Assembly: GCA_013396915.1 (NCBI GenBank)
Contig: VWZL01000594.1
Span: forward strand, 543,836 to 607,835
Direction of reading: 5' to 3'
From: Stercorarius parasiticus
Taxonomy: Eukaryota; Chordata; Aves; Charadriiformes; Stercorariidae
Length of the DNA stretch: 64,000 nucleotides
A program made the translations under genes and the position numbers. Below are positions 24,358 to 37,691 of this stretch, one piece after another. Position 1 is the stretch's first letter; each line of letters begins with the position of its first letter. Under the pieces are notes generated by a model, which was given only the letters and a program-made list of their open reading frames with translations, did not search any database and was not told the DNA's origin.

Positions 24358-25773
24358 ACCTACATATGGAGCCCCAAAGAAGTTATACACATACTGTAGA
24401 AATTGGATCAGTGTCTGATTCTTCAGAAGAAAACAGTATTCCAAAAAACTATGTACTGCTTTTGCCACAAAGTGAAGCACAAAACCTATTCTTCACTCCA
24501 CTTGCAGGTCTTTTACCTGCAATTCTGTTTCCATTTATTTCTGTTCACTGTGTGGCTTTGCAGTTTAAATGGCATCTGCAGTATTTCTTTGACAGATCCC
24601 ATTCTTCCTACAAATTTAACAGCAATAATGTGCATATAATAAAGGATAGCAAAGACATAGCACATTTTTTGTTTTAAAGAGAAATGAATGAAAATATGCA
24701 CTCACTTAATCAGTACTTGTTAAAGGCTCTGTGGTTTGCCATTAAATAATATTATCTAGTCACAAAATTCTTCATCCTGAGCACATGACAAGTCTGCTAT
24801 TTGAACAAGCGGGGATGGGCAGCTTATTAAACTGACAAGTTAGACCCGAGACAGTCAGAAAAGGCTTCGCTCCACTAGAAAGTACTCAAAAGACCTTTTT
24901 CACTAAACAACATTTATGCATCTTCAGTATAGACAGCAATTGTAACTCTTTGAGGTTATGGTGACACTGTCAGAAACTTTCTCAAATCCTTACCAAAAAA
25001 GACTGTCATTATAATGATTTTCAGTTGCCATTAATTCCCAGATGCCTAATTTAGCAGTGTAGAAAGCAGTCCCCTCAGTACTAATTGGAATAAATTTTTA
25101 ATTTAATAGTCTAATGCGCTCCAGTTTCGGGTTTGGTTTGTTTTTTTTTTTTTCTTTCAGCAAATCAATGTTCTCATTATTTGTTAACGGCTAGGTGATC
25201 AGGGCATACTGTTAAAAGGCCTAAAATAAGATAGCCTCTTGGTCAAAAGTCTAGGTTTAAAAAAAATCAGCCATACATACATCACAGGGTGGGTTTCTTC
25301 CATACAGTTACGATTTTCTTTCAGAAAGAGGTAAACCCCAGTCTTTTGTTTTGAACTGAATGGCTACATTTATAGGTTCAGTTAACAAAATGTTGCTGTT
25401 TCCTTCCCACTGTAAACAGGCAACACCACAAAAATCCAGACTTGCTCAGCACTAAGGAGAACTTTTTACCTCATAATGTGAATAAACCGGATTCTCATGG
25501 GCTAAGCTTCAGTAGGGCCATCACAAAGTCATCTGGAGAATATTTGCCACAAAATTTTAATCGGCATATAACAACACATAAAATTAATGCTCAAAGTTAT
25601 GCTAAAAACTTCTTGGGCTCTTAAATGAGACCAGTCTTCAATGTCTATGTAGTTAGGACCTTACGGAATAAACTGAAGTATTACACACTAAATATTTACC
25701 GTCTCAACAATGGCAGATTGCCATTATTTTCAAACATTTACTAGAATGAGGAAACACTTGTACCATACTTATA

Positions 25774-25804
25774 GTATAGTACTTCTATCGTACTTGTACT
25801 ATAC
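25774..25804. repeat. Inverted repeat, 9-bp arms with 13-nt loop
   Basis: GTATAGTAC (25774-25782) and GTACTATAC (25796-25804) are exact reverse complements. Confidence 0.55.
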
Positions 25805-27263
25805 CACATTAGTGACATTAAAACTACTTGATTTTCTCTTGTTGCCTTGATTTTCACCCATATTCAAACCTCGCTTCAGTCAACAGGATCTAATAATGCT
25901 TTCCTACAAGGATTAGCAGACATCTTCACACGTCCAAAATAGAGTGACATGTTCTTTCTTGGTCAATATCCCTATTTTAAAGATGATTTTCTGCATGTAA
26001 GTGCCTTCTGTAGCTGCTGTTGCTTTTAGGGTAAGATGAAAGTACAGAGGTAAAGATGTTTTATAAACATCCAGTATAATCTACATAAATATTAGATACT
26101 ATTGGATTTGCTGAGCAAAAGAAATCTGATCAAATATGAAAGCCCATACGTTCTACAGCCTTAATTCTGTATGTGTAGACTGGATTAATCACACATTAGT
26201 TTTGGTTTTCTTTCTATTTATTGGAGTCATAAAGCAAACGCAGTCATTATGATAAAGCCAGGACACGTAAATGCCATTCTGGTGTTCTGCACTCTAAGTT
26301 CCAGCTCTGCAGTAGAAGTGTGTATGTACTTTGACAAATGACAAGTTATTACCCTACTTTCCTAAGGAATAAGGTTGATGTCATCCCATTGCCTAAGCAC
26401 AAACCTTTTTTATTCTTTTCCCAGGAATTTTGAATCTCTTTACCAACATTTACTGAATTGGACACAAAAGTGACAGTCTCAAAGGCAAAATGCAGAAGCT
26501 AAGCAACAGCAGGTATTTGGATGGAAGAGTGACATTCAAGTAGTGCATCTGCTATGAGCAGAAGTGCTGTACAAACTCATGCCTTACAATGGTATGAAAT
26601 ATCCTTTTTGCATCAACTGCAGGAAGTTTCAGCTGAACCCTACATCCTTCTTTGATACTGACATTCATCCACCTGTCCCAAAACATAAATCTCCTTCCAA
26701 GTCAGGTTTCCCTAGTTTCAGTACTCATAAAACTCATTTGCTTGCTACACGATGAACAGTGAATATTCCATGATTACTTTCCATACACTAATTAATACAG
26801 ACCAACTCAACATCCTATTGCTTTTAGGAGAGAAATCAGACACAGGTGAAATTATTCCACAGAATAATGCTGGGACCAGTACGTAGAGTCTTTCATTTCT
26901 GCTTCTCCCTTACTCAGCCATACCAGGCAATTACTTAATTTTATTGTATCATAATCTGAGCAAACGTCCACCCAGTGGAACAGAATAAAAAGGAGAGATG
27001 GAGTTCTTAATTTGCCAGAGGTTCTTAAACAGGTTTGTCTTTGCTGCCTTACTAGCTGCTAACCCCTTGCGTCCATCCTTATACCTCCTGAAACAACAAG
27101 CGTGTACCAGCATAATCACAGGTAGGCTGCTGTTACTAACAGAAGGGAGACCTTTTTCTTCTTTAAATCTGTATTCGCTTCAAACAGGTGAGCATCTTAA
27201 GCTGTGAGAGAACTATATACACATTAGCGTAGTCAGAGATTTACTGAGTTCAAGGCTAGGTGC

Positions 27264-27755
27264 CGTCGTGGTTTAACCCCAGCCGGCAGCCAGCACCCAG
27301 CACCACACAGCCACTCATGCAGTTCTCCCCCATCCCCCAGGAGGGCAGGGAGTAAAGGGAGAAAAGAGGGGCAGAAGGGAAAGAAAAAAAACCTCTTAGG
27401 TTGATGTAAACACTGTTTAATAGAAACAATAACACAAGAGGAAAATAACAATAATAATAACAGAAGTCACTCTCACCATACAGTGAACAGGCACCATCCC
27501 AGGCAGCAACCATGGTTTCTCCCCCCGGCCAACCCCCATTTATACCCTGAGCATGACATCTATGGTATGAAATATACCACTGGCCATTCTATTGTTCTGT
27601 CTATGCTCCTTCCCACCTTCTATGGGAAGCTGAAGAGAGTCCTTGAAAAGCATAAACTTCGCTTAGTAACAACTAAAACAATACGCATTATTGACATTCC
27701 TTTCACAGCAATCACTAGAAAGAAAATTCACTCTTTCCCAGCTGAAACCAGGACA
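27264..27755 (-). mobile_element. Solo LTR of an avian endogenous retrovirus, minus strand
   Basis: Read on the minus strand the element starts TGTCCTGGTTTCAGCTGGGA and ends GGGGTTAAACCACGACG, the widely shared avian LTR termini. It is about 490 bp, shorter than related copies because part of U3 is missing. A promoter block TTTCATACCAT followed by GTCATGCTC and TATAAA lies at 27576-27537 (minus), and an ATTAAA signal at 27421-27416 (minus). Flanking pentamers GGTGC (27259-27263) and GGTGT (27756-27760) differ by one C/T change and look like the target duplication. It is in the same orientation as CCSER1, so its polyadenylation signal lies in the sense direction of the host transcript. No internal retroviral genes are attached. 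Confidence 0.85.
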
Positions 27756-30700
27756 GGTGTAAATGCTATGGTTGTATTATTTATATATGTGAGATAATTG
27801 CAACTGACTGAGGAACAGAAATATTCCTTCAAGACAAACACATACAAATAAACATACAACACATCAGCTCATCTGCTTCAGCAGCACTTGTCACCACAAA
27901 CACACAATTTCAGCATCTTCCTCCCTGCTCTGACTCACCATTGCACAGAGTTCATTTAAAGACCAATGATCTAATGTATTACCTAAACAAAGGTGCAAGG
28001 AACAGTCCTACCTGAGAGATGACCAGTTAGTTATGACCTCCAAAAATAGCTGTGCCACATAGATACAACAGCCCTATTGCCCAGCTGGCAGAGACTTCAG
28101 AGTGCAAGAGGCAGACATTTGAAAGTACTGGGCCAAAACACTAAAAAAAAAATCCACCATAAAAACAAACTGTACCTGCTTAGAGCTATAAGCACTATGA
28201 ACTAATTTCAGTTTTCATCTGTTCTTTTAGGGGACGAGGAAGGAACTAAAAATTAAAAGTCTTCATTTTCCTTCTACTGATAGCTACCTGGGCAGCACTT
28301 CATCACGGGTGTGATGAGCTCACGCTGCTCTCAGCTCCAGTCCTCCAATTCAGCCCCAAGGCAAGTGCCCTTCTACATTCCAAATAATGTGACAGTGCTT
28401 GCTTCCTTCTTCAAGATGAAGATTCAGACTATTCACAGAAGTATGAACTGCAAAGATGTAATGGGTTTGTTGTTTTCCTTTCCCTCAAGATATACAGGAG
28501 GCTAGCACTGCAAAATTTGACAATACAAGTGTATCAATGAAAGTTTGCCATTCTGATCCCTGGGAAAAATTCTAGTCTAATCTATGAGAATGCAAACATC
28601 AAATGTTAAAAAAAAATAATAATCTTTGTGTGCAAAAATTCACGTCACACAGTGTTCTTTGGGTAGCACTCATGAACAGAGGAATATCTGTTAATCTATA
28701 GGATTTTCCATGCACTACCTACAAGAGTAAAACATGACACTAAAAATTCTTGCATCATTTATCAAATATAAAGTATAGAAAAGCTACAAAAACACACACG
28801 TTTCCATGTATAAAATAGGTCTCAAAAATTGCCTATTCTTATTATTTTATAAGGTTACATTAATAGACCCATGGTTTCCGGGCCATAAAAATCCAGGATT
28901 CCAGCTTATACCTTTGAATATTTCCCAGTGGAAGATATGCTTGCATTGATGAAAGCAGCATCTTTCATATGCCCCACTTACTGCATGGACTGGGGTAAGT
29001 ATCCAAGGAAAGTAGATTTCATGTCTTTTGGAAAAAAAGCAGGTGATAATTTGCTTTTACTCAATGACATTCTGCTTTAAAAAAAAAAAAGGTGTTTGGT
29101 TGAGCCAGTATATGATTTGCTTTGTTACACAGCTTGCAAAAACCTTCTGACTTACTATAACTAATATTAAACTTTTACCTTTATCTTGTTCAGATATGAA
29201 ACAATAGAAAAAATGTAACACTTGATTGTATTTTGCTTTAAATTTTTTATTTTGATGAAGCTACAAAGTAGAAGGACTCAAACATTCCACCTGAAAAGCA
29301 GCATAACCTAAAGGAACATCAGTCAACTGAGAAACTGTGAGCTTTGATACACTTTCTGCTTCATTACATCAGGTAATCTTTTCAGCCTGAAGGTACCATC
29401 TCCACTCCTACTCCATGTCTGTCTAGCTTATTCAAATAGTAAGTCTCAGAACAAACGATTTTTTCATTTTGTGATTTTTCCCACTCACATTCAGCAGAAG
29501 ATACAGCAGGGACAGCTGAGGAGATCACCAACCCCACCTCTCTGCTCCATCCCTCCTCTGCTTTATTGGAACCTTACGAGGACACGTGGAACAAGTATTC
29601 AGTTCTGAACTTCCACAAGTTACCACTAAATATGTTAAAAAAAAATTTCTTTGAGGTAATTTATCTTAATGATCTGTGATGTAAACTTTTGTGACCCAGG
29701 AGCAGTCACACATCATATTGTGCTCTCCCAGACAGAAAAGGAGCCAGGTGGAGAATGGAGAGCTGTAACTGCCTCAGCCATAATAGCTTCTTTCACTTGC
29801 AGAATGTGAAGCATGTCTTTCAGTCAATGTCTTTATACCAGAGTTAATATACTAAAAAAACAGAAATCATGACAATTTAGTACAATATTAAACAAAGAAA
29901 ATTCACAGGATTTTTTTTTTTGCATAGTGTCAAATTACATGAAATTTAGCTCTTTCATTTCTGTACAATGTTTGCATGCTATTTAATCATTCCTTTCTGA
30001 AATGTCTTGAGACAACTTATAGTAAAAAGGAAACAAAGCCTAACCTCTGTTATGCAGCAATACAGTAGGATTTTATTTTCCCTTCCGCATAGTACTTGCA
30101 TTGCTACTGAGCAACATCTTTGAACGACTGGATAGTCTAACTCTGCTACACAAAAAGCTGCAAATTTCTTTTCCAGCCTCTTGCTGCCTACAGAGGCAGA
30201 GTAAAAGTGTGCTGAAACAGCCTGTCCATCGCAGCACTCAAAGCATTTTTCTGCATCGCAAGGAGAACTGCTCAGCCTACCAGTTGCCCAGTGCCTTCAC
30301 ACATCTCTTCCCCACAGGCTACACCACACTACTCTCAAGTTGAAGCTTGGCACCTGACCGTGCAGAGCTTCAACGTAAGGATTTGACTTGCCAGGGTAAT
30401 TTATCTGTCAGGTTTCTTTCTTTACTGCTGAGCGATCACAGTTTGGAAATCACAGATATTTCCAAAACCAAGGATGACGTGCTGCCAATTTCATAGCATC
30501 GCAGGGTTACTGCTCCCTGGCTATGACAATGGTGTCATCAGAAATAAAAGCTCTAAGCAGCTTCCTTGACACGGGTCTCACCTGATAAGAAACCAGAGCA
30601 CTTCACTTGCTTTCCTCCCCACATGTGAACACGTTTTTCTACGCTGCAGTGGCATGTTTCTCCTAAAAGCTTCCAAAATATTATCACACCGTTATTTGTA

Positions 30701-33700
30701 TGAAATAAGGAAAACATAATTTATGTTTTAATCAAAAGGCTTAGCTATCATACTTCACGAGAAAGCCAGCAGCCTTCTACTCTGAGAAGCACTGGCACAT
30801 TTTACGTCAGCATTCAGCGTTGCAAAGAAGCCTACTGCCACCGAGTGGCTAAGAGGGAGAATAAGTTCCTTGGTGAAACGCACTGAGTCTGCAGAAAACC
30901 TGCAGATCCTAATTTTGATGCATTTCCCAGAAGAATTACTTTGAATTGCAGTTGGCAGTCTGTTTGTCTTAAGAAAATAAGGTAATGAAAAATTAATTTC
31001 AAGGCACAACAATCAACGGACATCTTCCTCGATCTCTAAAAGAGACAAATGGTGTATTGATACTGCAGCATAATTGCCTTCAATTTTTGCCTCGGGGTTC
31101 TGTATCATAAATGAAAACTATAATGGAAAGGTATACGAATTTAAATATTAATGCTATCCAGAATTTAGAAGTACATCATTATTGCTGTTATCAGTAGCAG
31201 ACCTGAGAGCTCTCTGGCATACTTTTAAATTAACTTTGTGTGCAGGAGTTCCAACTGCATTCTGCGTTATACTTGGATTTCAACCAAACGCATATGTGCT
31301 TTCTTTTCAAACTAAAAACAACAGGATGATATGGTACTGCCTTCTGACCTTTACATATACAGTTTATATTTCAAACTTTCACCTGAAAAAAAAAAGCTTT
31401 TAAACAGTGAATTTAAAAAAAAAATATATATATACACCAAAAGGATTTTTTAAATCCTCAGAACAAAGTCCCACTCAAAAAGAAAAAAGCCCTTAACTTG
31501 TGATTGACAATGACCTGTCTCTTCTTATTTCTTCATGGGAGGTATTAAACCGGGCATAAAATTGTTATGCGAGTGTGGCCCACTCCTGGTGATTTGAAGG
31601 TACTATGAAAGAAGACACTGTGTGACTTCTTCAGGTGTGACTTGTCATTTTCTCTTACTGATACAAAAATCACACAAGTATACCAATCGTAACAACTTTC
31701 TGTATCCATGTATATTATATCACATGGTTATGTATTACACAACATAGATATTATAAAATTCTCTGTTCCATTATCAACAAAAAAATAATTGTTCAGGATA
31801 GCAAATGCTGTCTTCTGTTTCACATGGCAGGTGGTACTAGAAACATTGATAGTTTCTCCTACTAGCTGATAGTTTCAACTCAAGCACCAAGCAAAGAAAA
31901 ATTATGTCTTCAGATTCATTTTGGCACACCTGAAACACTTTCCACTCAGCTCACAGAAAATAACAGCCTCCGACATAAGCAGTTTTCCTGTACTCTAAGT
32001 CAGCAACGGGCAAAACCAAAAGAAGCTAAAGATTGCATTTATTTCTTGAATAACGGCAGTTAAATACTGTACCAGGATAACTCTATTTCTAGATTGTCTA
32101 TGTACTCAGAAAAGAACTCCAAATTTTATCTCTACAGTCTAACTACATAACCTTTGCCGCTTTTAGCTGATAATACAGCCCCTTAACGTGATGTGATACA
32201 TACAGAAGTAAAAGAAAGGCTCTGGGAGGAGCTGGAAGTAGCCTGCCATTAATATTGAGACAGTTAGAGAGAAGACAGAATCAGGCTCTTCAACAGCAGT
32301 GCAAGGCACAAGAACAAGAGATAACAGAGACACACATTGAAACAAGAGGTTCAGATTGGATGTAAGGAGAAATTCATTCCCCACGAGGACAGCCAAGTAC
32401 TGAAAGAGTACCTTGAGGCTGTGCAGTCTCAAGCCTTGGAAGTTTTCAAGACCCAGCTGGATCACGCCCTGAGAAACCTGGTCTGATCTCACACCTGGCC
32501 CTGCCGTGAGCAGGAGGTTGGACTAGCAACTTCCCACGGTCCCTTCCAACCTGGATGATCCTATGGTTCTACAAGAAGCTACATTCATAAGGCTTATAGA
32601 GATAAGAGACCTACTTTCCTATTTGGTATTTAAAATTAAGCTAGTGAGAAAGAAAACAACAGGAAAACATCAGAAGCACAAAACATCACAAACAAGAAAT
32701 GATAAGACACTTCCACAAAAGCAGTATTAGGAAAATAAGCTTGACTGAAAATAGCAAAATAAGTATATCGCTGTTTATCGCATGTGGTAATCTTCCAGTA
32801 CTGAAAAGGCAATAAAATTAGAGTTCCTTTAACAGACACTCTTGTATTAAATACATGTTCAAGCAGAGATTCCCATCTGTACAAGCTCAGAGACTTTCTT
32901 GGATTTTTTTAGGGCAAGTTAGATGTGATTTCTTACTAAAGTTTGTCCTCTTAATGATCTCCAAGAAAGAATTTTCTAGTCCTCTGGACATCAAATATTC
33001 ATCCTATTCTTTCACTTACTATCACTAGAGCCTTTATGTTACAATTTTATTCGGTTTTTTTAGTATCAATTGCATTATGGGTGTAGAATTTAGAGAATTC
33101 CTGCCTTATCTAGTTGTGTGTAAAGTCTGTGAAAGCTTGACTTCTAGTCAGGGGGCCGTTGAACCTCCTTGGTTCCCAGCTCATGGCTGAGGGTCAACAC
33201 ACAGCAATTATAAATACAAATGAGAAGTAACTATTTCCCTGAGCAAAGGGAACAGAGGAGAAGTCCATCCACACAACATTCAAATAAGTGACCAAAGCAT
33301 CTTCTCCATTCTGTGGTAGTTTTGATGTACCGAATATTTTTCTATGACTGTGAAAAACAGTCTCCTTTCCAGAGTCAGGCTTCCAAATTTATGAGTTATT
33401 AGATTACTTTATGACACCACTGTTTCTTATTATAGTACTGCTAAACAAAAATTTCAAATCCATTTGCATCTGCTGATACAGTACCATAGGATTATGTTTT
33501 ATGCGGATAGGTAAGGGTAATTACTACTACTAAAGTTTAAGAGTAAAGGTTAGCAAAAAATTAAGATTATAGGGTTTTGTAATTCATTTTAAAGCTTAAT
33601 TTCAGTCTCTGGACAGTAAATTCTAATGGCAGAACTCTCTATATGAAATCCAAGAACTTATGGCTTGTCTACAGGTATATTCAGAGCTCATATTACAAGA

Positions 33701-36700
33701 AGTCCACAATGCAGTAGATGGTCTGCAAATTTATCCAAAGGCAATGTAATAGCACCAGGTTACTTGCTCATTTCTTACAAAACAACTCATTGAATCAGCT
33801 GCTTGACAAAGACAACAAAGTAGTCATGAGTTTACACGCAGTGTCCCTCAGACTGTCCTGTTATCCTACAAATTTGCAAATTAATCAAACACTTGTACCA
33901 AGACCACAATCTTCAACTATTCTTTATCCACAGATAGGAGTCATGAAGCTCCTTTAAATGGAAGTTGGCTTTCAGAACATAGATGTTACCCTCTACCAGC
34001 TTAAAATGCAAGGCTAATCAAATTTCAGGAAGGGCTTTTGGACTGGAACTATGCATTGACTAACAGGAGCCAGGAACAAGATCAAGAAACAGCACTTTTG
34101 AATTTATTAATTTATTAATGAAATAACTGCCCCAACAGTACAGTCTCCAATTAAAAATACTTCTACCATTAAGTAGTAAGTGAGCAGCAGAAATGTACAA
34201 CTAACAGCTCAGGACAAGTGTGATTATGGAAAAGTGGTGATTCTGAAGCAGGTCTGCACCTGAGCATCTTAACGTTATCACTGCTCCTAGATCTTTTACA
34301 TGGGCCCTTTACTTGCTCTTTTAGGGAAGTCTGTTGCCTGGCTTCAGATGGGCTCACATCAGTTGGGAGCTCTGTCTAAGAGTTGTACTGTGCAAGCCAA
34401 AGTGCTCTTCTCACTCTTCAGAATTAAAACAAAAGCTTAGTAAAAAGGATTTTTGGACGAAAAAGACACTGATGAACACTTTCATAAAACACACAGAAGG
34501 TAAAACTATCATGTAAATTCAGTGAAATATACTTTCTTTTAAAAACAACAAAAATCAGAATAATCTTTGCCCTATTTCACTTCAGCTGGATATTCAGCCC
34601 TTGTTTCCCCAAATTCCCGATAGTCTGTTAAAACCGTAAGCATATGCTTTTCTTTCCTTACTATCACTAGGACATTTTCCATGCTGAGGTTTTTTGGTTT
34701 GGTTTGTTTTCTTTGCGGGGGTTCATTTTAGGTGGTTTTTTATAGGCAGCACAAATGCAAGTTTCTGATTTTTCAAAAGTGAAATCTCAGGCATACTAGT
34801 CAAATCCTACATGAACACAAAGCAGTTCCATATCATTAGGAACCAGATGATTTTTAAACCAGCCTTTTTAAAAAATGTCCAAGGTTGTTATAATGAGGAC
34901 ACGTCTGCTTTACCATTTCAGCAACAAGCATTATTTGACCATAGAAGTCACCTGAAAAAGTTCCAGTTTTGACTCAGCTGGTTTGATTACCATCCAATCC
35001 CAATACGAATATCAATACTCTCAACCTAAGCAAAGCTTAGCAAGCATCAATGTTTTGTGGTTCTTTCATTTTTCATCTCAGGATCCAGGTAATTCAGGAT
35101 ATGCTCTACAATAACAAGGAGGCAGAAATATTGTTTTTATCAAACTCCCAGGAGCTTTTACTGATGTAAAAAAGAAACCCAAGGTCTCCATTCCTGTGCT
35201 ACAGGCAATTCTCCCCATGAGTACAGTTCTATCAAAATGGGCCTCTCACCGAGTTTTGATTTGAGTACAGAAAAACCTCCAAATATTGTATTACTTCTAA
35301 TTCTGTAGCATTAGGCTTCAGATCAAAATATATATACCCCAGTGAAGATACAGCATTAATAAAAAAAGCTACACTTTCATCAGTGGTCATCACAGATATA
35401 AAAATAAGACAAGGACTACCTCAATGCCCAGCAGATCTTTTGGGGCTGGGGGGAAAAATGACCCACACATGGTATTACATCAGCACATCATTAAAGTGAG
35501 GTCCTGATCTGAAATTAATTGCATTCTCATAAGGCACACATTCACTAATAAGAAAAAGTATTTGCTGGAGGCTGTAATTTTTTCCTGTTAGTAATGCTTC
35601 TGGTCATCCCAATTATTCTCATAAGCACCAAAGCACAATATTTAACCAAGGGTAGAACGAGAAAGAGAATAGAAAATGAAGAGGTAAATGGGGAGGATGA
35701 TTGGACACTCTTAGCAGAGCTATCTCCCATCTTAAAATATTGGGTATTTTTCTTCTAAACTGCAGACAATGCATTCAGTGAATACCAACATACTCTTCCA
35801 ACTATCTAAAATGCAAGCTGCTTGAAAAATTTATCGTTGCAGGACTTTCAGACAATTCTATAAAATACAGAGAATAACCTTACACAGCAATATTTTGTGC
35901 ATGGGGCATGGGAGGGTTTAAAACAATACTTTGTTCATTGGAAGATTTGGCCAATGTTTTTTGGGAAGAGGAATAATGCAAAATCTACTTCTGAACACAA
36001 GGCCAGTTATCAACTCTTCCCCTTCCTAAGAAAATTATAAAGCATTTTTTCATACTCAGGCTCAGTTTCAGATTGCTTCATTTCCATCAAAATCTCTCTA
36101 CCTAGTTTTTGCTATTGCTGGTTGGCTCAAGGCTCCGCAGTAGCCAACAGGATGCACTAAAGGCAGAGGAAGTTAGTGGAATTTAAGATAACTGATCCTG
36201 CCAGTACCACAGGAAACATTTGAAGCCTCAAAACAGAAAATTTTGCTCCTGGAAAATGAGAGTGGAATTACATCAGTTTGGTGGGCAAAACTGTCACTCA
36301 GTTTTCGAGCAGTTTCCTGGTGTGCTAGAATACCTTGGTATGTGTAACTCGAAGAAGTTTGTAAAGTGTCACTGTAGAGAATTTATAAAAATACACTGGT
36401 TGCTAAAGTTAAAATAATCTCCAAGACACTTCTAATGGGAGTTTTCCCGAGTGACTGCAATGCAAAGACATGCACTATGACAGCTGTTATTTCTGAACAT
36501 TTGAGCTCCTGACAAACATATAATTAAATATACATATATGCACACAGAAGCTAATATAAAACTCTTAACTTCACACACAAATATCCACGCCAGAATCTCT
36601 CTCAGATGGGAGACAGGGTCCAAGTAACTTAATAGCAATGGCTGCTACCAAATGGGAAAGATACTTTCAGTTAATGGTGACCTAAATAGTGCTTTCAATG

Positions 36701-36911
36701 AGTATTTCAGGTTCTTGCTGATTCTCTGGTGTTGTCTCCTCTCATAACAGGTTTTTCTTCCTCCTCTACTCCTGTGACACATGCAGAGAATAAATGAATT
36801 GCCTGTTGAAAATCCTGCCTGTTTTGACTTTGCGCTTCTATGTACATCAACCTTACCTGCTAGCAAGTCATGCTGAAGCTTCACAACTGCCCACAGAGTA
36901 CACAGCACATA
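27756..36911 (-). other. CCSER1 intron segment
   Basis: AT-rich intronic DNA. Apart from the CR1 3' end at 32262-32571, a short TA run near 31424-31433 and scattered A homopolymers, nothing could be identified. A segment around 33120-33240 ending in AATTATAAATA has an LTR-like look but no convincing termini. Confidence 0.55.
32262..32571 (+). mobile_element. CR1 LINE 3' end fragment
   Basis: The sequence follows the CR1 3' region: CAGGCTCTTCAACAGCAGTG, TTGAAACAAGAGGTTCAGAT, TGGATGTAAGGAGAAATTC, CCCCACGAGGACAG, AGTTTTCAAGACCCAGCTGG, GAAACCTGGTCTGATCTCAC, GAGCAGGAGGTTGGACTAG, GTCCCTTCCAACCTGGATGA and a final TCCTATGGTTCTA in place of the usual ATTCTATGATTCTATG tail. It is 5' truncated, as almost all CR1 copies are. 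Confidence 0.88.
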
Positions 36912-37258
36912 ACCCAGAATCATGGAAAGTTGTGGAGAGACTAAAGCAGGATAAAAGCAGTTACTGAGTCAAGTCTGCTGCTCCAAGGCAGTAGGAAATA
37001 CATGCATATAACTTCTATCCACTGCGTACCCAATTTGTTCTTAAGAGATTTCCAGTGATGGAGATTCCACAATACCCTAGTCAAACTACTCCTGTTTTTT
37101 ACCACCCTTTACCATCAGAAAGTATTTCTTAATACACATCCTGGACCCGCTTTAATGTAAATTAAGACAAATACTTCTTGTCTTAACCATTTTGAACACA
37201 AAGAATAGATTATTTCCTCCATGTTTCCAGCAGATTTTAATGTATTTGAAAGTAATTA

Positions 37259-37298
37259 TGTCATGGTTTGGGCCAGACTGGCCGCTGAAACCAGGAAA
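37259..37298 (-). mobile_element. 40-bp miniature LTR remnant made of the two termini only
   Basis: On plus the element starts TGTCATGGTTTGGGCCAGAC, the reverse complement of an avian LTR 3' end (AAACCATGACA). It ends GCTGAAACCAGGAAA, the reverse complement of an LTR 5' end (TGTCCTGGTTTCAGC) with one change. Nothing lies between the two termini. It is flanked by a perfect pentamer, AATTA (37254-37258) and AATTA (37299-37303). Removing the element and one AATTA restores the CR1 sequence it sits in. Confidence 0.6.
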
Positions 37299-37336
37299 AA
37301 TTATTACTTCCTCCTCAAGTTTCTCTTCTCAGGTTA

Positions 37337-37691
37337 TGTTGTGGTTTAGGCTGGATTGGCCAATGACGGACAACAGATGCTCTCCCCCACCTCTCGCTCT
37401 GAGGAGATGAAGGAGAGATGAATAGATTTAGGAGTTTAGAAGGAACTACTTTAATGAAATATTATTAATAAAATAAAAAGGAAATAATTAAATAGATACA
37501 ATATATAGAATACTGCATCAAGCTCCTAGGGTGATGTCACCGGCAGGCACTGGGGAAGTCCCAGACTGGACTCAGCGATGGATAGGAAGTAGATTGCAGA
37601 TCTCGAGTCAGGAACACATGGATTGGGANCCTAGCTAAGAAGTAAAAGTACTGAACAGAAAGTTGGTTCTGTTCTACCTCAAATCAGGACA
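37337..37691 (-). mobile_element. Solo LTR of an avian endogenous retrovirus inside a CR1, minus strand
   Basis: Read on minus it starts TGTCCTGATTTGAGGTAGAA and ends AATCCAGCCTAAACCACAACA-type termini (plus: TGTTGTGGTTTAGGC at 37337). It is about 355 bp with a TATATA element near 37500 and an ATTAAA signal at 37455-37450 (minus). Flanking pentamers GGTTA (37332-37336) and GGCTA (37692-37696) differ by one C/T change, and GGCTA is what CR1 carries at that point. It is a different family from the LTRs at 27 kb, 48 kb and 57 kb. It lies in the sense direction of CCSER1. It contains the only ambiguous base in the window (N at 37629). Confidence 0.8.

Larger units (their letters stand above)
22179..27263 (-). 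other. CCSER1 intron segment between two LTRs
   Basis: AT-rich intronic DNA. It contains a G-rich tract (22269-22289), two adjacent palindromes (24306-24357), a 9-bp inverted repeat (25774-25804) and T/A homopolymers near 23203-23225 and 25141. No splice-flanked open frame or recognisable gene is seen. Confidence 0.6.

Noticed and set aside
27233..27513. Minus-strand open frames of 72-85 codons
   Set aside because: They lie within the solo LTR and its borders; LTR sequence, not a gene.
33110..33300. Possible LTR around the AATTATAAATA motif
   Set aside because: No matching termini, polyadenylation signal or duplicated flanks were found.
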